Below the pieces are notes generated by a model that saw only the letters and a list, made by a program, of their open reading frames with translations, searched no databases and had not been told where the DNA came from. Source: an uncultured bacterium (lineage in GTDB: Bacteria > Cyanobacteriota > Vampirovibrionia > Gastranaerophilales > Gastranaerophilaceae). From it: 64,000 nt of DNA. A program made the position numbers and the translations under genes. Positions 54,248 to 62,717 of the stretch are shown here, in pieces (position 1 is the first letter of the stretch; every line of letters starts with the position of its first letter). The stretch covers positions 1 to 64,000 of the forward strand of contig CADAYE010000007.1 in NCBI GenBank assembly GCA_902792085.1, given 5' to 3'.

Positions 54248-57223
54248 TTAAGCAGACAGTGTAAAGATTTCGTAAATTTCTTCGTCTGTAAGTTCTGTGA
54301 TAATCTTTTCTCCCTCGTAAACTGCCATGTCGGCAAGTTCTTTTTTGGATTTGAGCATTTCGTCAATTTTTTCTTCAAAAGTACCCAAAGTTATCATTCT
54401 GTGAACCATTACATTTTTGTCCTGACCGATACGATAAGTTCTGTCTGTTGCCTGATCTTCAACTGCAGGATTCCACCACAGGTCATAATGAATTACATTT
54501 GTTGCACTTGTGAGGTTCAAACCTGTTCCGCCCGCTTTGAGTGACAATATCATAACCTTTGTTTCAGGGTCGTTTTGGAATTTGTCAATAAGTTCTTCTC
54601 TTTGCGGAACTGTCAGGCTCCCGTGGAAGAACAAAGGTTCAATATTACATTCTTGCGCAAGAACTTTGCATAAAATATCTCCCATCTCTTTATATTGAGT
54701 GAAGATAAGTGTCTTTTCCCCCCTGTCAAGAATACTTTGTACCAAATCCAAACATTTTGCCATTTTGCCTGATAATTCAACACCCATTTCGCCTGCTTTG
54801 AGAAATTGATAAGGATGGTTACAGATTTGTTTGAGGGCGGTAATGAGTTTGAAGATGTTACCGCGTCTGTTAACTCCGGTAAATCCGCTGATTTTTTCCA
54901 TCATTTCATTTAAAGTTTTTTCATAAAGAACAGCCTGAGGTTTAGACAAATAACAGTATTCGTTGAGTACCATTTTTTCGGGTAAATCAGATATTACATT
55001 CTTATCCGTTTTCAATCGTCTTAAAACAAAAGGTGAAATAGACTTTTTGAGTTTTCCGGCTCTTGAATGTTCTTTAAACCTTTCAATAGGAATAGCATAA
55101 CTTTTTTGAAATTCTCTTAGTGATCCCAAATAACCCTTATTGATAAAGTCAAATATACTCCACAATTCTGTTAATCTGTTTTCAACAGGAGTACCTGTCA
55201 TCGCGATTTTAACATCTGATTTTAACATCTTTATAGCAAGAGTTTGTGCAGTATCAGGGTTTTTGATATTTTGTGCTTCATCAACAATAATGACACTCCA
55301 AGCCTGTTTTTTAAGTTCTTCAACATCAATTCGCATAATAGCATAAGTTGTCAGGATTACATCATGCTTAACATCAAGAACTCTGTCCGTACCGTGGTAA
55401 ATTACCGCATCTAAAGAAGGAGCAAACATTTGTAATTCTTTCATCCAGTTACCCATTAATGTTGTCGGACAAATGACAAGAACAGGTTTTTTGAGTTTTT
55501 TCTCCTCTTTCATTTTTAATAACAGACTGATAACCTGAATTGTTTTACCTAATCCCATATCATCAGCCATACACGCACCAAAACCTTTGGCAATATTTGT
55601 CCATAGCCATTTTAAACCAACCTGCTGATACGGTCTTAATTCTCCGTTCAAATCTTTTGGCAAAGTAATATCGACAGGCTTTGTAAAATCTGCCAAAACT
55701 CTTGCAAAAGCCGCATCATAGTCAAAATCATATTGGTCAAATTGTTTTGATAATGAAGCATGGATAAGTTCCATTCTTGACATTGATTTGAGATTGGTTT
55801 TTGCTATTTGTTCAAATATTTTCTTTGATTCTTCCTTATCAACAAGAACATATTTGTTTTTAAACTTAATTAAACCGTTATTTTCTTCGGTTAGTTTCTT
55901 AAATTCTTCAAGTGATAACTTTTCATCCCCGATAGAAACTTCGTAAGAAAATTCCAAAATATCGTCTAAAGACAATTTACCTGCAGTGTTGCTGTTAAAT
56001 ATGTCCGATAAATCACCTGCTCTCGCGGATTTTACTTTTGCATTAATTGATGCTCTCGGAATTACAATATTTGTAAGTTCGTCAGGCAGAACAACCTCGA
56101 TTTGTGCTTTTTGCAGATAATAAGCGGTTTTTGTAATTATCTGATAAACTTCGTTCAAATTGAAATCAAGATACAATTTGTCCTCATCTTCAAACAACTG
56201 CTCTAATTCAGGCATGTAGCGCAGTGCGTAATTTAATTGTTTTTCAACAATTCTTGCAATATCGCTTGCTTTTGCATCAAAAACATCTTCATCGGTGTAA
56301 AGTTTATCAATAAGCACTTCTTCATCTGTTTTTCTGTTTTTGATATAAACTTTGAGTCTAAAGATTTCGTCAGTTTGTTTTTCAATTTTAAGAAGCGGAA
56401 TAACATCATATTTCCCTAAATAAAGTTCATCAAACCAGGTGTTAAAACTCTCTGCCAAATCACGATTTTTGAACATAATTTTGCGTTCCAAATCTTTGAG
56501 CAGATAAGTTCCTGACTGAACATCTTTAAAGCGGAACATCTTTATTCCGAGGAATTTATACACAAGGTAATTGAGGTATGTATAAATAAATTCGTATATA
56601 AAATCTTTTGGTTTTTCGCCTATAATAAATAAATCTTTTGGCATATTTTCTTCAAACAAATTTACAATTCTTGCCATTTGAGTAGAATTTATAATCGGTT
56701 CGTAGATTATGCGAAACATTGTACCGTTGCGTTTGACTGTCGGAATAAAGTAAAGTTTTTCAATCAACTTCATTACAAAATAAGTAAGTTTATTGAAATA
56801 GACAAAAGTCGGCGATAAGGCTTCAAAATCAACGACATTACCAAATCCGCCAAAATAATCCATTACAATATCCCAGGATAAGAAATATCCTCTTGTTCCG
56901 TCAGGAAGTTCTTCCGGTCTGAATCTGAACAGTGAACCTTTAGATTTCAGGTAATATTCAAAATTATTTGTCGGAGTGACAAAAAATGAATATTTGCCGT
57001 CTTTATTAATAAGATAGAAATTAGTATTTCTTGTCGGCATATTAGGACTTAAAAATACCCCTGCAAATTCATCCTCAACAATCTGATAAATCATGCTCAA
57101 AGTATAGCGAAAGTCTTTGTTTTTAAATCCTTCAGGGCTTTCACCCAAATTAAAAAACAATTCATCTACATTATTCTTTTTGAATGAAAAATCTATGTTA
57201 AAATTATCGGCAGTATTTTGCAT
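54248..57223 (-). CDS. SNF2-family DEAD/DEAH helicase-like ATPase
   Basis: The 991-residue protein has a typical SNF2 core in its second half: ADDMGLGKTIQVISLLLKM (Walker A, about 550-570), IIVDEAQNIKNPDTA (DEAQ), AMTGTPVENRLTELWSIFDF, and C-terminal IFTQYKEM, LSLKAGGTGLNLTSA and TDRTYRIGQDKNVMVHRM. The N-terminal 500 residues lack a known domain and probably regulate. Such proteins act in RNA-polymerase recycling (RapA-like) or DNA remodelling; the substrate is not visible. The start is ATG 57223 with AAGGAG just before. Confidence 0.93.
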   Translation of the reverse strand: MQNTADNFNIDFSFKKNNVDELFFNLGESPEGFKNKDFRYTLSMIYQIVEDEFAGVFLSPNMPTRNTNFYLINKDGKYSFFVTPTNNFEYYLKSKGSLFRFRPEELPDGTRGYFLSWDIVMDYFGGFGNVVDFEALSPTFVYFNKLTYFVMKLIEKLYFIPTVKRNGTMFRIIYEPIINSTQMARIVNLFEENMPKDLFIIGEKPKDFIYEFIYTYLNYLVYKFLGIKMFRFKDVQSGTYLLKDLERKIMFKNRDLAESFNTWFDELYLGKYDVIPLLKIEKQTDEIFRLKVYIKNRKTDEEVLIDKLYTDEDVFDAKASDIARIVEKQLNYALRYMPELEQLFEDEDKLYLDFNLNEVYQIITKTAYYLQKAQIEVVLPDELTNIVIPRASINAKVKSARAGDLSDIFNSNTAGKLSLDDILEFSYEVSIGDEKLSLEEFKKLTEENNGLIKFKNKYVLVDKEESKKIFEQIAKTNLKSMSRMELIHASLSKQFDQYDFDYDAAFARVLADFTKPVDITLPKDLNGELRPYQQVGLKWLWTNIAKGFGACMADDMGLGKTIQVISLLLKMKEEKKLKKPVLVICPTTLMGNWMKELQMFAPSLDAVIYHGTDRVLDVKHDVILTTYAIMRIDVEELKKQAWSVIIVDEAQNIKNPDTAQTLAIKMLKSDVKIAMTGTPVENRLTELWSIFDFINKGYLGSLREFQKSYAIPIERFKEHSRAGKLKKSISPFVLRRLKTDKNVISDLPEKMVLNEYCYLSKPQAVLYEKTLNEMMEKISGFTGVNRRGNIFKLITALKQICNHPYQFLKAGEMGVELSGKMAKCLDLVQSILDRGEKTLIFTQYKEMGDILCKVLAQECNIEPLFFHGSLTVPQREELIDKFQNDPETKVMILSLKAGGTGLNLTSATNVIHYDLWWNPAVEDQATDRTYRIGQDKNVMVHRMITLGTFEEKIDEMLKSKKELADMAVYEGEKIITELTDEEIYEIFTLSA

Positions 57224-57241
57224 GTTACTCCTTTTTTATAT

Positions 57242-57275
57242 GGCGATAAGGCTATAAGGCGATATGACCTTATCA
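57242..57275. repeat. GGCGATAAGG repeats flanking the four-helix-bundle gene (left)
   Basis: GGCGATAAGGCTATAAGG, then CGATATGACCTTATC. The inverse type, CTTATCGCC, recurs at the right of the gene (57675-57712). They bracket the gene as an inverted pair. Confidence 0.55.
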
Positions 57276-57294
57276 GATTATTTAATTATAATAT

Positions 57295-57648
57295 TTATGT
57301 TTGGTTTTTATCATAGAATTTTTTTAAGCCCAATGTCATCGCATTTACTTTTTTTAGACTTTCTAATTCATCATATATGTTATTAATAAAGCCAAGTTCA
57401 TTGGCTATAATTAACTGAGTTTCAACTTCAGCAATAGAACCTAATGCAATTTCCATGAATCTTAAAGACTCTTTATCAGAAAATCTGGCAGCACCTTCTG
57501 CTATATTTGAAGGAATAGAAATAGATGCGCGTCTAATTTGAGACACTATTCCAAATTTTTCATCTTGAGGAAATTTGTTAGTAATCTCATATATTTTTTT
57601 TACTAATTTAATTGATTCTTTCCAAGCATCTAAATCTTGATAATACAT
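57295..57648 (-). CDS. Four-helix-bundle protein (23S rRNA intervening-sequence / S23 family)
   Basis: The 117-residue protein matches the four-helix-bundle family first seen in 23S rRNA intervening sequences: DLDAWKESIKLVKKIYEIT, then IVSQIRRASISIPSNIAEGA, ARFSDKESLRFMEIALGSIA and ELGFINNIYDELE. Its relation to the avd-like family is by fold. On both sides lie short GGCGATAAGG/CTTATCGCC repeats (57242-57275, 57675-57712). It may be a small mobile unit. Function unknown. Confidence 0.85.
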   Translation of the reverse strand: MYYQDLDAWKESIKLVKKIYEITNKFPQDEKFGIVSQIRRASISIPSNIAEGAARFSDKESLRFMEIALGSIAEVETQLIIANELGFINNIYDELESLKKVNAMTLGLKKFYDKNQT

Positions 57649-57674
57649 AATTTCGATTTCCTGTATTTGTAAAG

Positions 57675-57712
57675 GTCTTATCGCCCTATCGCCCGAGCAG
57701 TCTTATCGCCTT
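57675..57712. repeat. CTTATCGCC repeats flanking the four-helix-bundle gene (right)
   Basis: Two CTTATCGCC units with CCTATCGCCC in between, running up to the gpmI stop codon. Opposite in orientation to the left-side repeats. Confidence 0.55.
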
Positions 57713-59237
57713 ATTTTATCAATGAAATTCCTGTCATTTCTTTCGGTTGTTCAATTCCAAGAAGTTGAAGAACTGTCGGTGCGATATCACAAAGTTTGCC
57801 TGTTTCTTTGAGTTCTAATTCTTTCGGTGCATTGATTAAAACAAACGGAACAGGGTTTGTTGTGTGTGCCGTGTGCGGTTTACCTGTCTGCTCATTAACC
57901 ATTGTTTCAGAATTACCGTGGTCTGCAGTTAAAAGCATTGTTACCCCGTTTTGTTTGCACGCATCTGCAATTTTCCCTACACATTCATCAACTACTTTGC
58001 AAGCCTTTGTTGCGGCTTCAACAATCCCTGTATGTCCGACCATATCGGGATTTGCAAAGTTTACCAAAATGAACTGATATTTCGGGTCATTTACGGCTTT
58101 TAATACATTTTCGCAAACCTCAGGTGCGCTCATTTCAGGCTGCATATCATAAGTTGCAACTTTTGGTGACGGAACAAGTACTCTTGTTTCGTGCGGCTGA
58201 GGTTCATCTATGCCGCCGTTAAAGAAGAATGTAACATGCGCATATTTTTCTGTTTCTGCGGTGCGGAACTGATTTATTCCGTTTGCCTCTAAAACATCCC
58301 CTAATATATTGACAAGTTTTTCTTTCGGGAATGCAACAGGAAAATCAAATGTTGCTTCATAACTTGTCATTGTTGTATATAGAATATTTTTTAAGACTTT
58401 CCTTCTGTCAAATCCGGTAAAATCAGCAAAGTTAATTGCCTTTGTGATTTCTCTTGCTCTATCCGGACGGAAGTTAAAGAATATGATTGCATCGTTATCG
58501 TGTATTCTTGATTCATCGCCTCCTGCAATGACAGGGAGGACGAATTCGTCTGTGATTCCTTCTTCATAAGATTTCTTAACTCCTTCTATTACGCTTGATG
58601 CGTGGTTGCCTTCTCCAAATAATAATGCGTTGTAGCCTTTTTCAACTCTTTCCCAACGATTATCTCTGTCCATAATGTAATAACGACCGATAGCCGTTGC
58701 AACAGGAGGAAGATTGTATTTTTTTAGTTCGTCTTCAACAATTTGCAAATATTCGCATGCACTTGCAGGAGGAGTATCACGACCATCTAAAAATGCGTGA
58801 ACATAAAATTTTTCCACTCCGTTTTGAGCAGCAAGTTGAATTAATGCCAAAACATGATTGAGTGATGAATGAACTCCTCCTGTTGAAACAAGTCCGTAGA
58901 TATGTAATGCGGAATTGTTTTCTTTGACATGCTTAATTGCATTTAAAAATCTTTCGTTCTTAAAAAATGAACCGTCTTTAATAGCATTATTAATTTTTGA
59001 CAAATCCTGATAAACAATTCTGCCTGCGCCTAAATTAAGGTGTCCGACTTCACTGTTGCCCATTTGACCTTCCGGCAGACCTACATTTTCGCCGTCAGCA
59101 TGAATCTGTATAAATTTTTCTTCTTTTTCTAATTTTGGTACATTGATTGGGTGTGCCAATTTTGTGGCATCAAATTTTTCTGAACCTGATGAAATCCCCC
59201 ATCCGTCCATAATGCAAAGTAATACTCTTTTATTCAT
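57711..59237 (-). CDS. gpmI: 2,3-bisphosphoglycerate-independent phosphoglycerate mutase
   Basis: The 508-residue protein has the alkaline-phosphatase-superfamily motifs of GpmI: CIMDGWGISSG (metal Asp), GQMGNSEVGHLNLGAGR with the phosphoserine Ser, HAFLDGRDTPPASA and TADHGNSETM. It interconverts 3- and 2-phosphoglycerate with Mn in glycolysis. Length is normal. GAAGGGA lies before the ATG. Upstream is a GC-rich structured element (59261-59399), which would be in its leader or promoter region. Confidence 0.97.
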   Translation of the reverse strand: MNKRVLLCIMDGWGISSGSEKFDATKLAHPINVPKLEKEEKFIQIHADGENVGLPEGQMGNSEVGHLNLGAGRIVYQDLSKINNAIKDGSFFKNERFLNAIKHVKENNSALHIYGLVSTGGVHSSLNHVLALIQLAAQNGVEKFYVHAFLDGRDTPPASACEYLQIVEDELKKYNLPPVATAIGRYYIMDRDNRWERVEKGYNALLFGEGNHASSVIEGVKKSYEEGITDEFVLPVIAGGDESRIHDNDAIIFFNFRPDRAREITKAINFADFTGFDRRKVLKNILYTTMTSYEATFDFPVAFPKEKLVNILGDVLEANGINQFRTAETEKYAHVTFFFNGGIDEPQPHETRVLVPSPKVATYDMQPEMSAPEVCENVLKAVNDPKYQFILVNFANPDMVGHTGIVEAATKACKVVDECVGKIADACKQNGVTMLLTADHGNSETMVNEQTGKPHTAHTTNPVPFVLINAPKELELKETGKLCDIAPTVLQLLGIEQPKEMTGISLIK

Positions 59238-59260
59238 TTTCTATCCCTTCTTTCTTGTAT

Positions 59261-59399
59261 TTCCCCTCGCCCACAGCATCATTTGGGTGGGATACAAAGC
59301 GAACCGACGATACGCAGTGAGGCGTGTGAGTCTGTATGCCTTGTGCTGAGGGAGCAGTTGTCGGCGAAGTATGAGCCGTACAAATGCGGGTGAGGGAAT
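59261..59399. repeat. GC-rich structured element upstream of gpmI
   Basis: A 139-bp stretch much richer in GC than its surroundings. The outer ends TTCCCCTCGCCC and GGGTGAGGGAA pair imperfectly; GCATCATTTG and CAAATGC pair inside. The interior holds GTGAGGCGTGTGAG and GTTGTCGGCG, like the short palindromic elements at 9-10 and 18 kb in style but not in sequence. Confidence 0.6.
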
Positions 59400-59479
59400 A
59401 TGACAACACTCCCTTTGCCTAAACTTTACCCTATCAAGAACATGATTTTTTTTCAAGAGAAAATTGTCCGCCTGTCAAA

Positions 59480-59505
59480 AAAAACAACCCGTACGGGTTG
59501 TTTTT
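59480..59505. terminator. Perfect-palindrome terminator
   Basis: AAAAACAACCC-GTAC-GGGTTGTTTTT is symmetric and works in both directions. It overlaps the stop codon of the minus-strand gene ending at 59504. Confidence 0.85.
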
Positions 59506-61327
59506 ATGCATCATATCGCTTAAATGATTTTTCGACTGTTTTGGATATTATACCTTTAACTGCATCATATTCGGTTGTAAGTGATGATATTTCAGTATCC
59601 AGATTTTTCATCTTCATATCAATTGTATTTTCTTTGTGTTCAATTTTTGCTTTAGTCGCGTTGTATTTTGCTTCTGCCTGAGCAACGCCTTCAAGGTCAG
59701 CAACTTCTGAGATGTATGTATCTGTTGAATAACCGCTTTGGTAATAATTTCCGTCATTATTGATAGACGAAATAAATACTGCGCCGGATTTCATAAGTTC
59801 CTGCATATATTCTACGCTTTCAATATTATCATTTTCAGTCCAGCCGCTTACGCAAATTCTGTTAAATAATGCATCATAAAATCCTGCAAGAAGGTCATCA
59901 GTGCCGTCAGTAACATTTGTAGGTGCTTTAATTTTGAAAATATCATCGCCATGTTCATTAATTTTGTATAATGATGCTTTTGAATATTCACCTATTTCGT
60001 ATGAATATTGTGAAGTATCAATACCTCTCAGATATTCAACAAAAGCAGTCATAAATATTTCTGCAATATGATTCAAGTTTAGGGCAAGACCTTGGTATCT
60101 ACCGCCACCATCGTCCCACCATGAAGTTGAACCGCTTCCGCAAGATGTAAATGTACCGCCAATATAGTCTATTGCGGTATTTCTGGGTAGCCAGCTTAAA
60201 TCTGTTGTGTAGTTATTATCCACTTTTGTGGCAATTAATCTTAAATCAACATCGTCAAATTCATGGTATTCACCTTGTGTGAATTTTTCGGTAAATTCCC
60301 CCAGATCTGCTTCATCTTTTCCTAATTCGTAATAATTGTTATCAATACATATTTTTCCGGCATCTTGTATTCTTTCATTAGGATACATCAAATCATAAAC
60401 CTGATTAAGTGCATACTGAAGTGCCAAATCGTTTTCTGCTACACCGCCAAAGATTGAACGGAATTGGTCAACCATCCAGTTTAAGAACGAGGGGCTGTTT
60501 TCAGTACCGATTAACCATTGTTGAAGGAATGCTGCTTCACCTACCGGAGTCGTTGCTCCTTCTTCGGTTTTTAATGCTACAGTATATTGCTTTTCGGGGT
60601 CATTTTTTAATAAGTCATAAAGATTAATTGTTGTCACTTTGTTGGCACAGTCATCGTGCCCGTTTCCGACTGAAAGTCTGAAATTCCAGTCATTGTTCTG
60701 CATGGATAACAATTTTTCATTAGGGTATACACCATCGCCTCCCGGCGTAAATTGACCTGCAATGCCATAATCGGTTGTGTCTTTGCATCGCTGTTTTACC
60801 AAATCCATAAATTGTTCAGCGGTTATATCCGTAGTTGCGGCTGTTGCAGAAAAAGTTGCACCCAAGCCTATCCCATTGTTATATGATACACTTTCAATAC
60901 TTGCCGCAGTTGCTGCAGAAATTACCCCCAAATCTCTTAATGCTTCAACAAATGAATTACGAACTTCGGAGGATGGTGTTCCGTTATAACCTTCAATCGG
61001 AATCCCTGCAGCCCTTGCTGCAGAGGCATATATTCCTGATAATACAACCCTGTTTGATTTATCTGTTAAAAGTTTTGGGTAATAATCATTGTAAACTGAC
61101 GGAGTCATTAATAATCCGTATGTTAAAGACATATCACTTGTGCCTGTACCATAATAATCATAGATAAGTTTTGTCTGGTTCATAGCGTTTTGATACTCAT
61201 CAGAAATTCTCTCCATGTCGCGAGACAGAGCAATTTTCTCATGAGATAATTTCATAGATTGAAATTCACAGTCCGCTTTTCTGGCTGTGATAGTTAACAA
61301 TCTCGCTTGTGATGCCGCTAATCCCAT
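59504..61327 (-). CDS. Large protein with coiled-coil termini (flagellin/secreted-filament-like layout)
   Basis: The 607-residue protein begins MGLAASQARLLTITARKADC, a helical segment to about residue 60, and ends in a long helix (about 545-600: KIEHKENTIDMKMKNLDTEI). The middle 450 residues form a beta-rich, Ser/Thr/Asn/Gly-rich domain. It has no signal peptide. Paired N- and C-terminal helices around a variable core are the layout of flagellin, hook-associated and type III-exported proteins. No flagellar gene is nearby. It is probably an exported surface or filament protein. No named family recognised. Confidence 0.7.
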   Translation of the reverse strand: MGLAASQARLLTITARKADCEFQSMKLSHEKIALSRDMERISDEYQNAMNQTKLIYDYYGTGTSDMSLTYGLLMTPSVYNDYYPKLLTDKSNRVVLSGIYASAARAAGIPIEGYNGTPSSEVRNSFVEALRDLGVISAATAASIESVSYNNGIGLGATFSATAATTDITAEQFMDLVKQRCKDTTDYGIAGQFTPGGDGVYPNEKLLSMQNNDWNFRLSVGNGHDDCANKVTTINLYDLLKNDPEKQYTVALKTEEGATTPVGEAAFLQQWLIGTENSPSFLNWMVDQFRSIFGGVAENDLALQYALNQVYDLMYPNERIQDAGKICIDNNYYELGKDEADLGEFTEKFTQGEYHEFDDVDLRLIATKVDNNYTTDLSWLPRNTAIDYIGGTFTSCGSGSTSWWDDGGGRYQGLALNLNHIAEIFMTAFVEYLRGIDTSQYSYEIGEYSKASLYKINEHGDDIFKIKAPTNVTDGTDDLLAGFYDALFNRICVSGWTENDNIESVEYMQELMKSGAVFISSINNDGNYYQSGYSTDTYISEVADLEGVAQAEAKYNATKAKIEHKENTIDMKMKNLDTEISSLTTEYDAVKGIISKTVEKSFKRYDA

Positions 61328-61657
61328 TTTTTTCCTTTCTAAAATCGGTTTTGGACATGTTCTATCATGTGGTTTGACGGCATTTTTAATTGTAAACTTT
61401 AGGTTATAAGATGCATTGTTACAAATGTTTACAAAATATTAAAATACTCAGGCTTAAATATGCTAAGGTTCTGATATTCTTTGATATGAGCAGGAATAAT
61501 TAATGGACTTATATACTTAACACAAAACAGATTTCCCTCTCCTAAATCTCTCAGGAGAGGGAAATATTTTTTATTTCTTGGCTAATTTGGTATATAAATT
61601 TCTTATTTTTTTTTGTGCTATCATAAAACTACAGATAGTTTTAAGAGGGGGATAATT
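61328..61657. other. Intergenic region between divergent genes, with orphan hairpin
   Basis: The 330-bp gap has AT-rich promoter DNA, a hairpin with T-run at 61535-61574 and the ribosome site of the ROK kinase. No ORF was seen. Confidence 0.5.
61535..61574 (+). terminator. Terminator-like hairpin upstream of the ROK kinase gene
   Basis: TTTCCCTCTCCT pairs with AGGAGAGGGAAA, followed by ATATTTTTT on the plus strand. No plus-strand gene lies before it, so it ends a short RNA, attenuates the ROK gene, or is a REP-type hairpin. Confidence 0.6.
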
Positions 61658-62608
61658 ATGGGAAAACGAATTGGAATAGATGTTGGCGGAACAAATGTTA
61701 AAATCGCTCTTGTTGATGAAAAGGGAAAAATAATTTATTCAAACAGTGTGCCTACTTATGCAAAGATGGGCTTTGAATACACCGTTAATAATATCAAACA
61801 GTCAATAAGAGATTTGATGAAAGAAACAAGAACTGATGAAAAATCTATCGAAGGTATCGGATTTGATTTCCCGGGGCAAATTGATTATAAAAACGGAATA
61901 GTAAAACTTGCACCTAATATTCCGGGTTGGGTTGATGTTCCGATTGCCAAAATGATAGAAGATGAATTTCATATAAAAACAAGAATCGATAATGATGTAA
62001 GATGTGCCGCTTTGGGAGAGTTAAAATTCGGGGCAGGAAAGGGTTGTGAAAACTTTGTTTGCATTACAGTCGGCACAGGTATCGGTTCGGGACTTGTTAT
62101 AAATGGAAAATTAGTTAGAGGAGCAAGTAATGCGGCAGGAGAAATCGGACACATTAAATTGAAAGCAAAAGACGGTGCAATTTGCGGATGTGGAGATACA
62201 GGCTGCTTGGAGGCTTATGCTTCAGGTCCTTGTATTGTTGCAATGGCACAAGATTACATAAAGGGTGGTAAATCCGCTAAATTTGCCGAAATGGCAAGTG
62301 ATGGCGAAATTACTCCGTATATTGTTGCAAAAGCCGCAGAAGCAGGTGATCCTGTTGCAAAGCGTATTTTTGAAATTATGGGCGAATATATCGGACTTGG
62401 TTTAACAAGTGTAATTAATTTGCTTAACCCCGAAAAAGTCATTGTAGGCGGTGGTGTCGCAGAATGTGGCGATTTGCTTCTTGAACCTATAAGAAAAACT
62501 GTTAAAGAACGCGCAATGGTTGTTGCAGGCTCAGCAGTTGAAATTGTTCCTGCACAGTTAGGTAACAGCGCAGGTGTCATCGGCGCAAGTATGCTCATTG
62601 ATGAGTAA
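61658..62608 (+). CDS. ROK-family glucokinase
   Basis: The 316-residue protein starts MGKRIGIDVGGTNVKIALVD (ATP phosphate loop). It has GIGFDFPGQID, GTGIGSGLVINGKLVRG, NAAGEIGHIKL, and the ROK zinc motif CGCGDTGCLEAYASG. It phosphorylates glucose or a related sugar in the cytoplasm. No HTH is present, so it is a kinase rather than a NagC-type repressor. The start at 61658 has AGAGGGGG 6 bp upstream; an earlier frame start at 61613 lacks a site. A REPIN follows. Confidence 0.93.
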   Translation: MGKRIGIDVGGTNVKIALVDEKGKIIYSNSVPTYAKMGFEYTVNNIKQSIRDLMKETRTDEKSIEGIGFDFPGQIDYKNGIVKLAPNIPGWVDVPIAKMIEDEFHIKTRIDNDVRCAALGELKFGAGKGCENFVCITVGTGIGSGLVINGKLVRGASNAAGEIGHIKLKAKDGAICGCGDTGCLEAYASGPCIVAMAQDYIKGGKSAKFAEMASDGEITPYIVAKAAEAGDPVAKRIFEIMGEYIGLGLTSVINLLNPEKVIVGGGVAECGDLLLEPIRKTVKERAMVVAGSAVEIVPAQLGNSAGVIGASMLIDE

Positions 62609-62618
62609 ATTATTAAAA

Positions 62619-62683
62619 TGTCATGCTGAACTTGATTCAGCATCTACCGATTTAATAGATCCTGAAACAAGTTCAGGGTGACA
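62619..62683. repeat. REPIN: two inverted REP hairpins
   Basis: TGTCATGCTGAACTTGATTC, AGCATCT, a short spacer, then AGATCCTGAAACAAGTTCAG and GGTGACA. The two hairpins face each other, flanked by TGTCA and TGACA, the REPIN layout. Single relatives sit at 26790, 48709 and 53728. Confidence 0.75.
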
Positions 62684-62717
62684 ATATTTTGAAGTGAATA
62701 TTGGAGAAAAACAAAGA

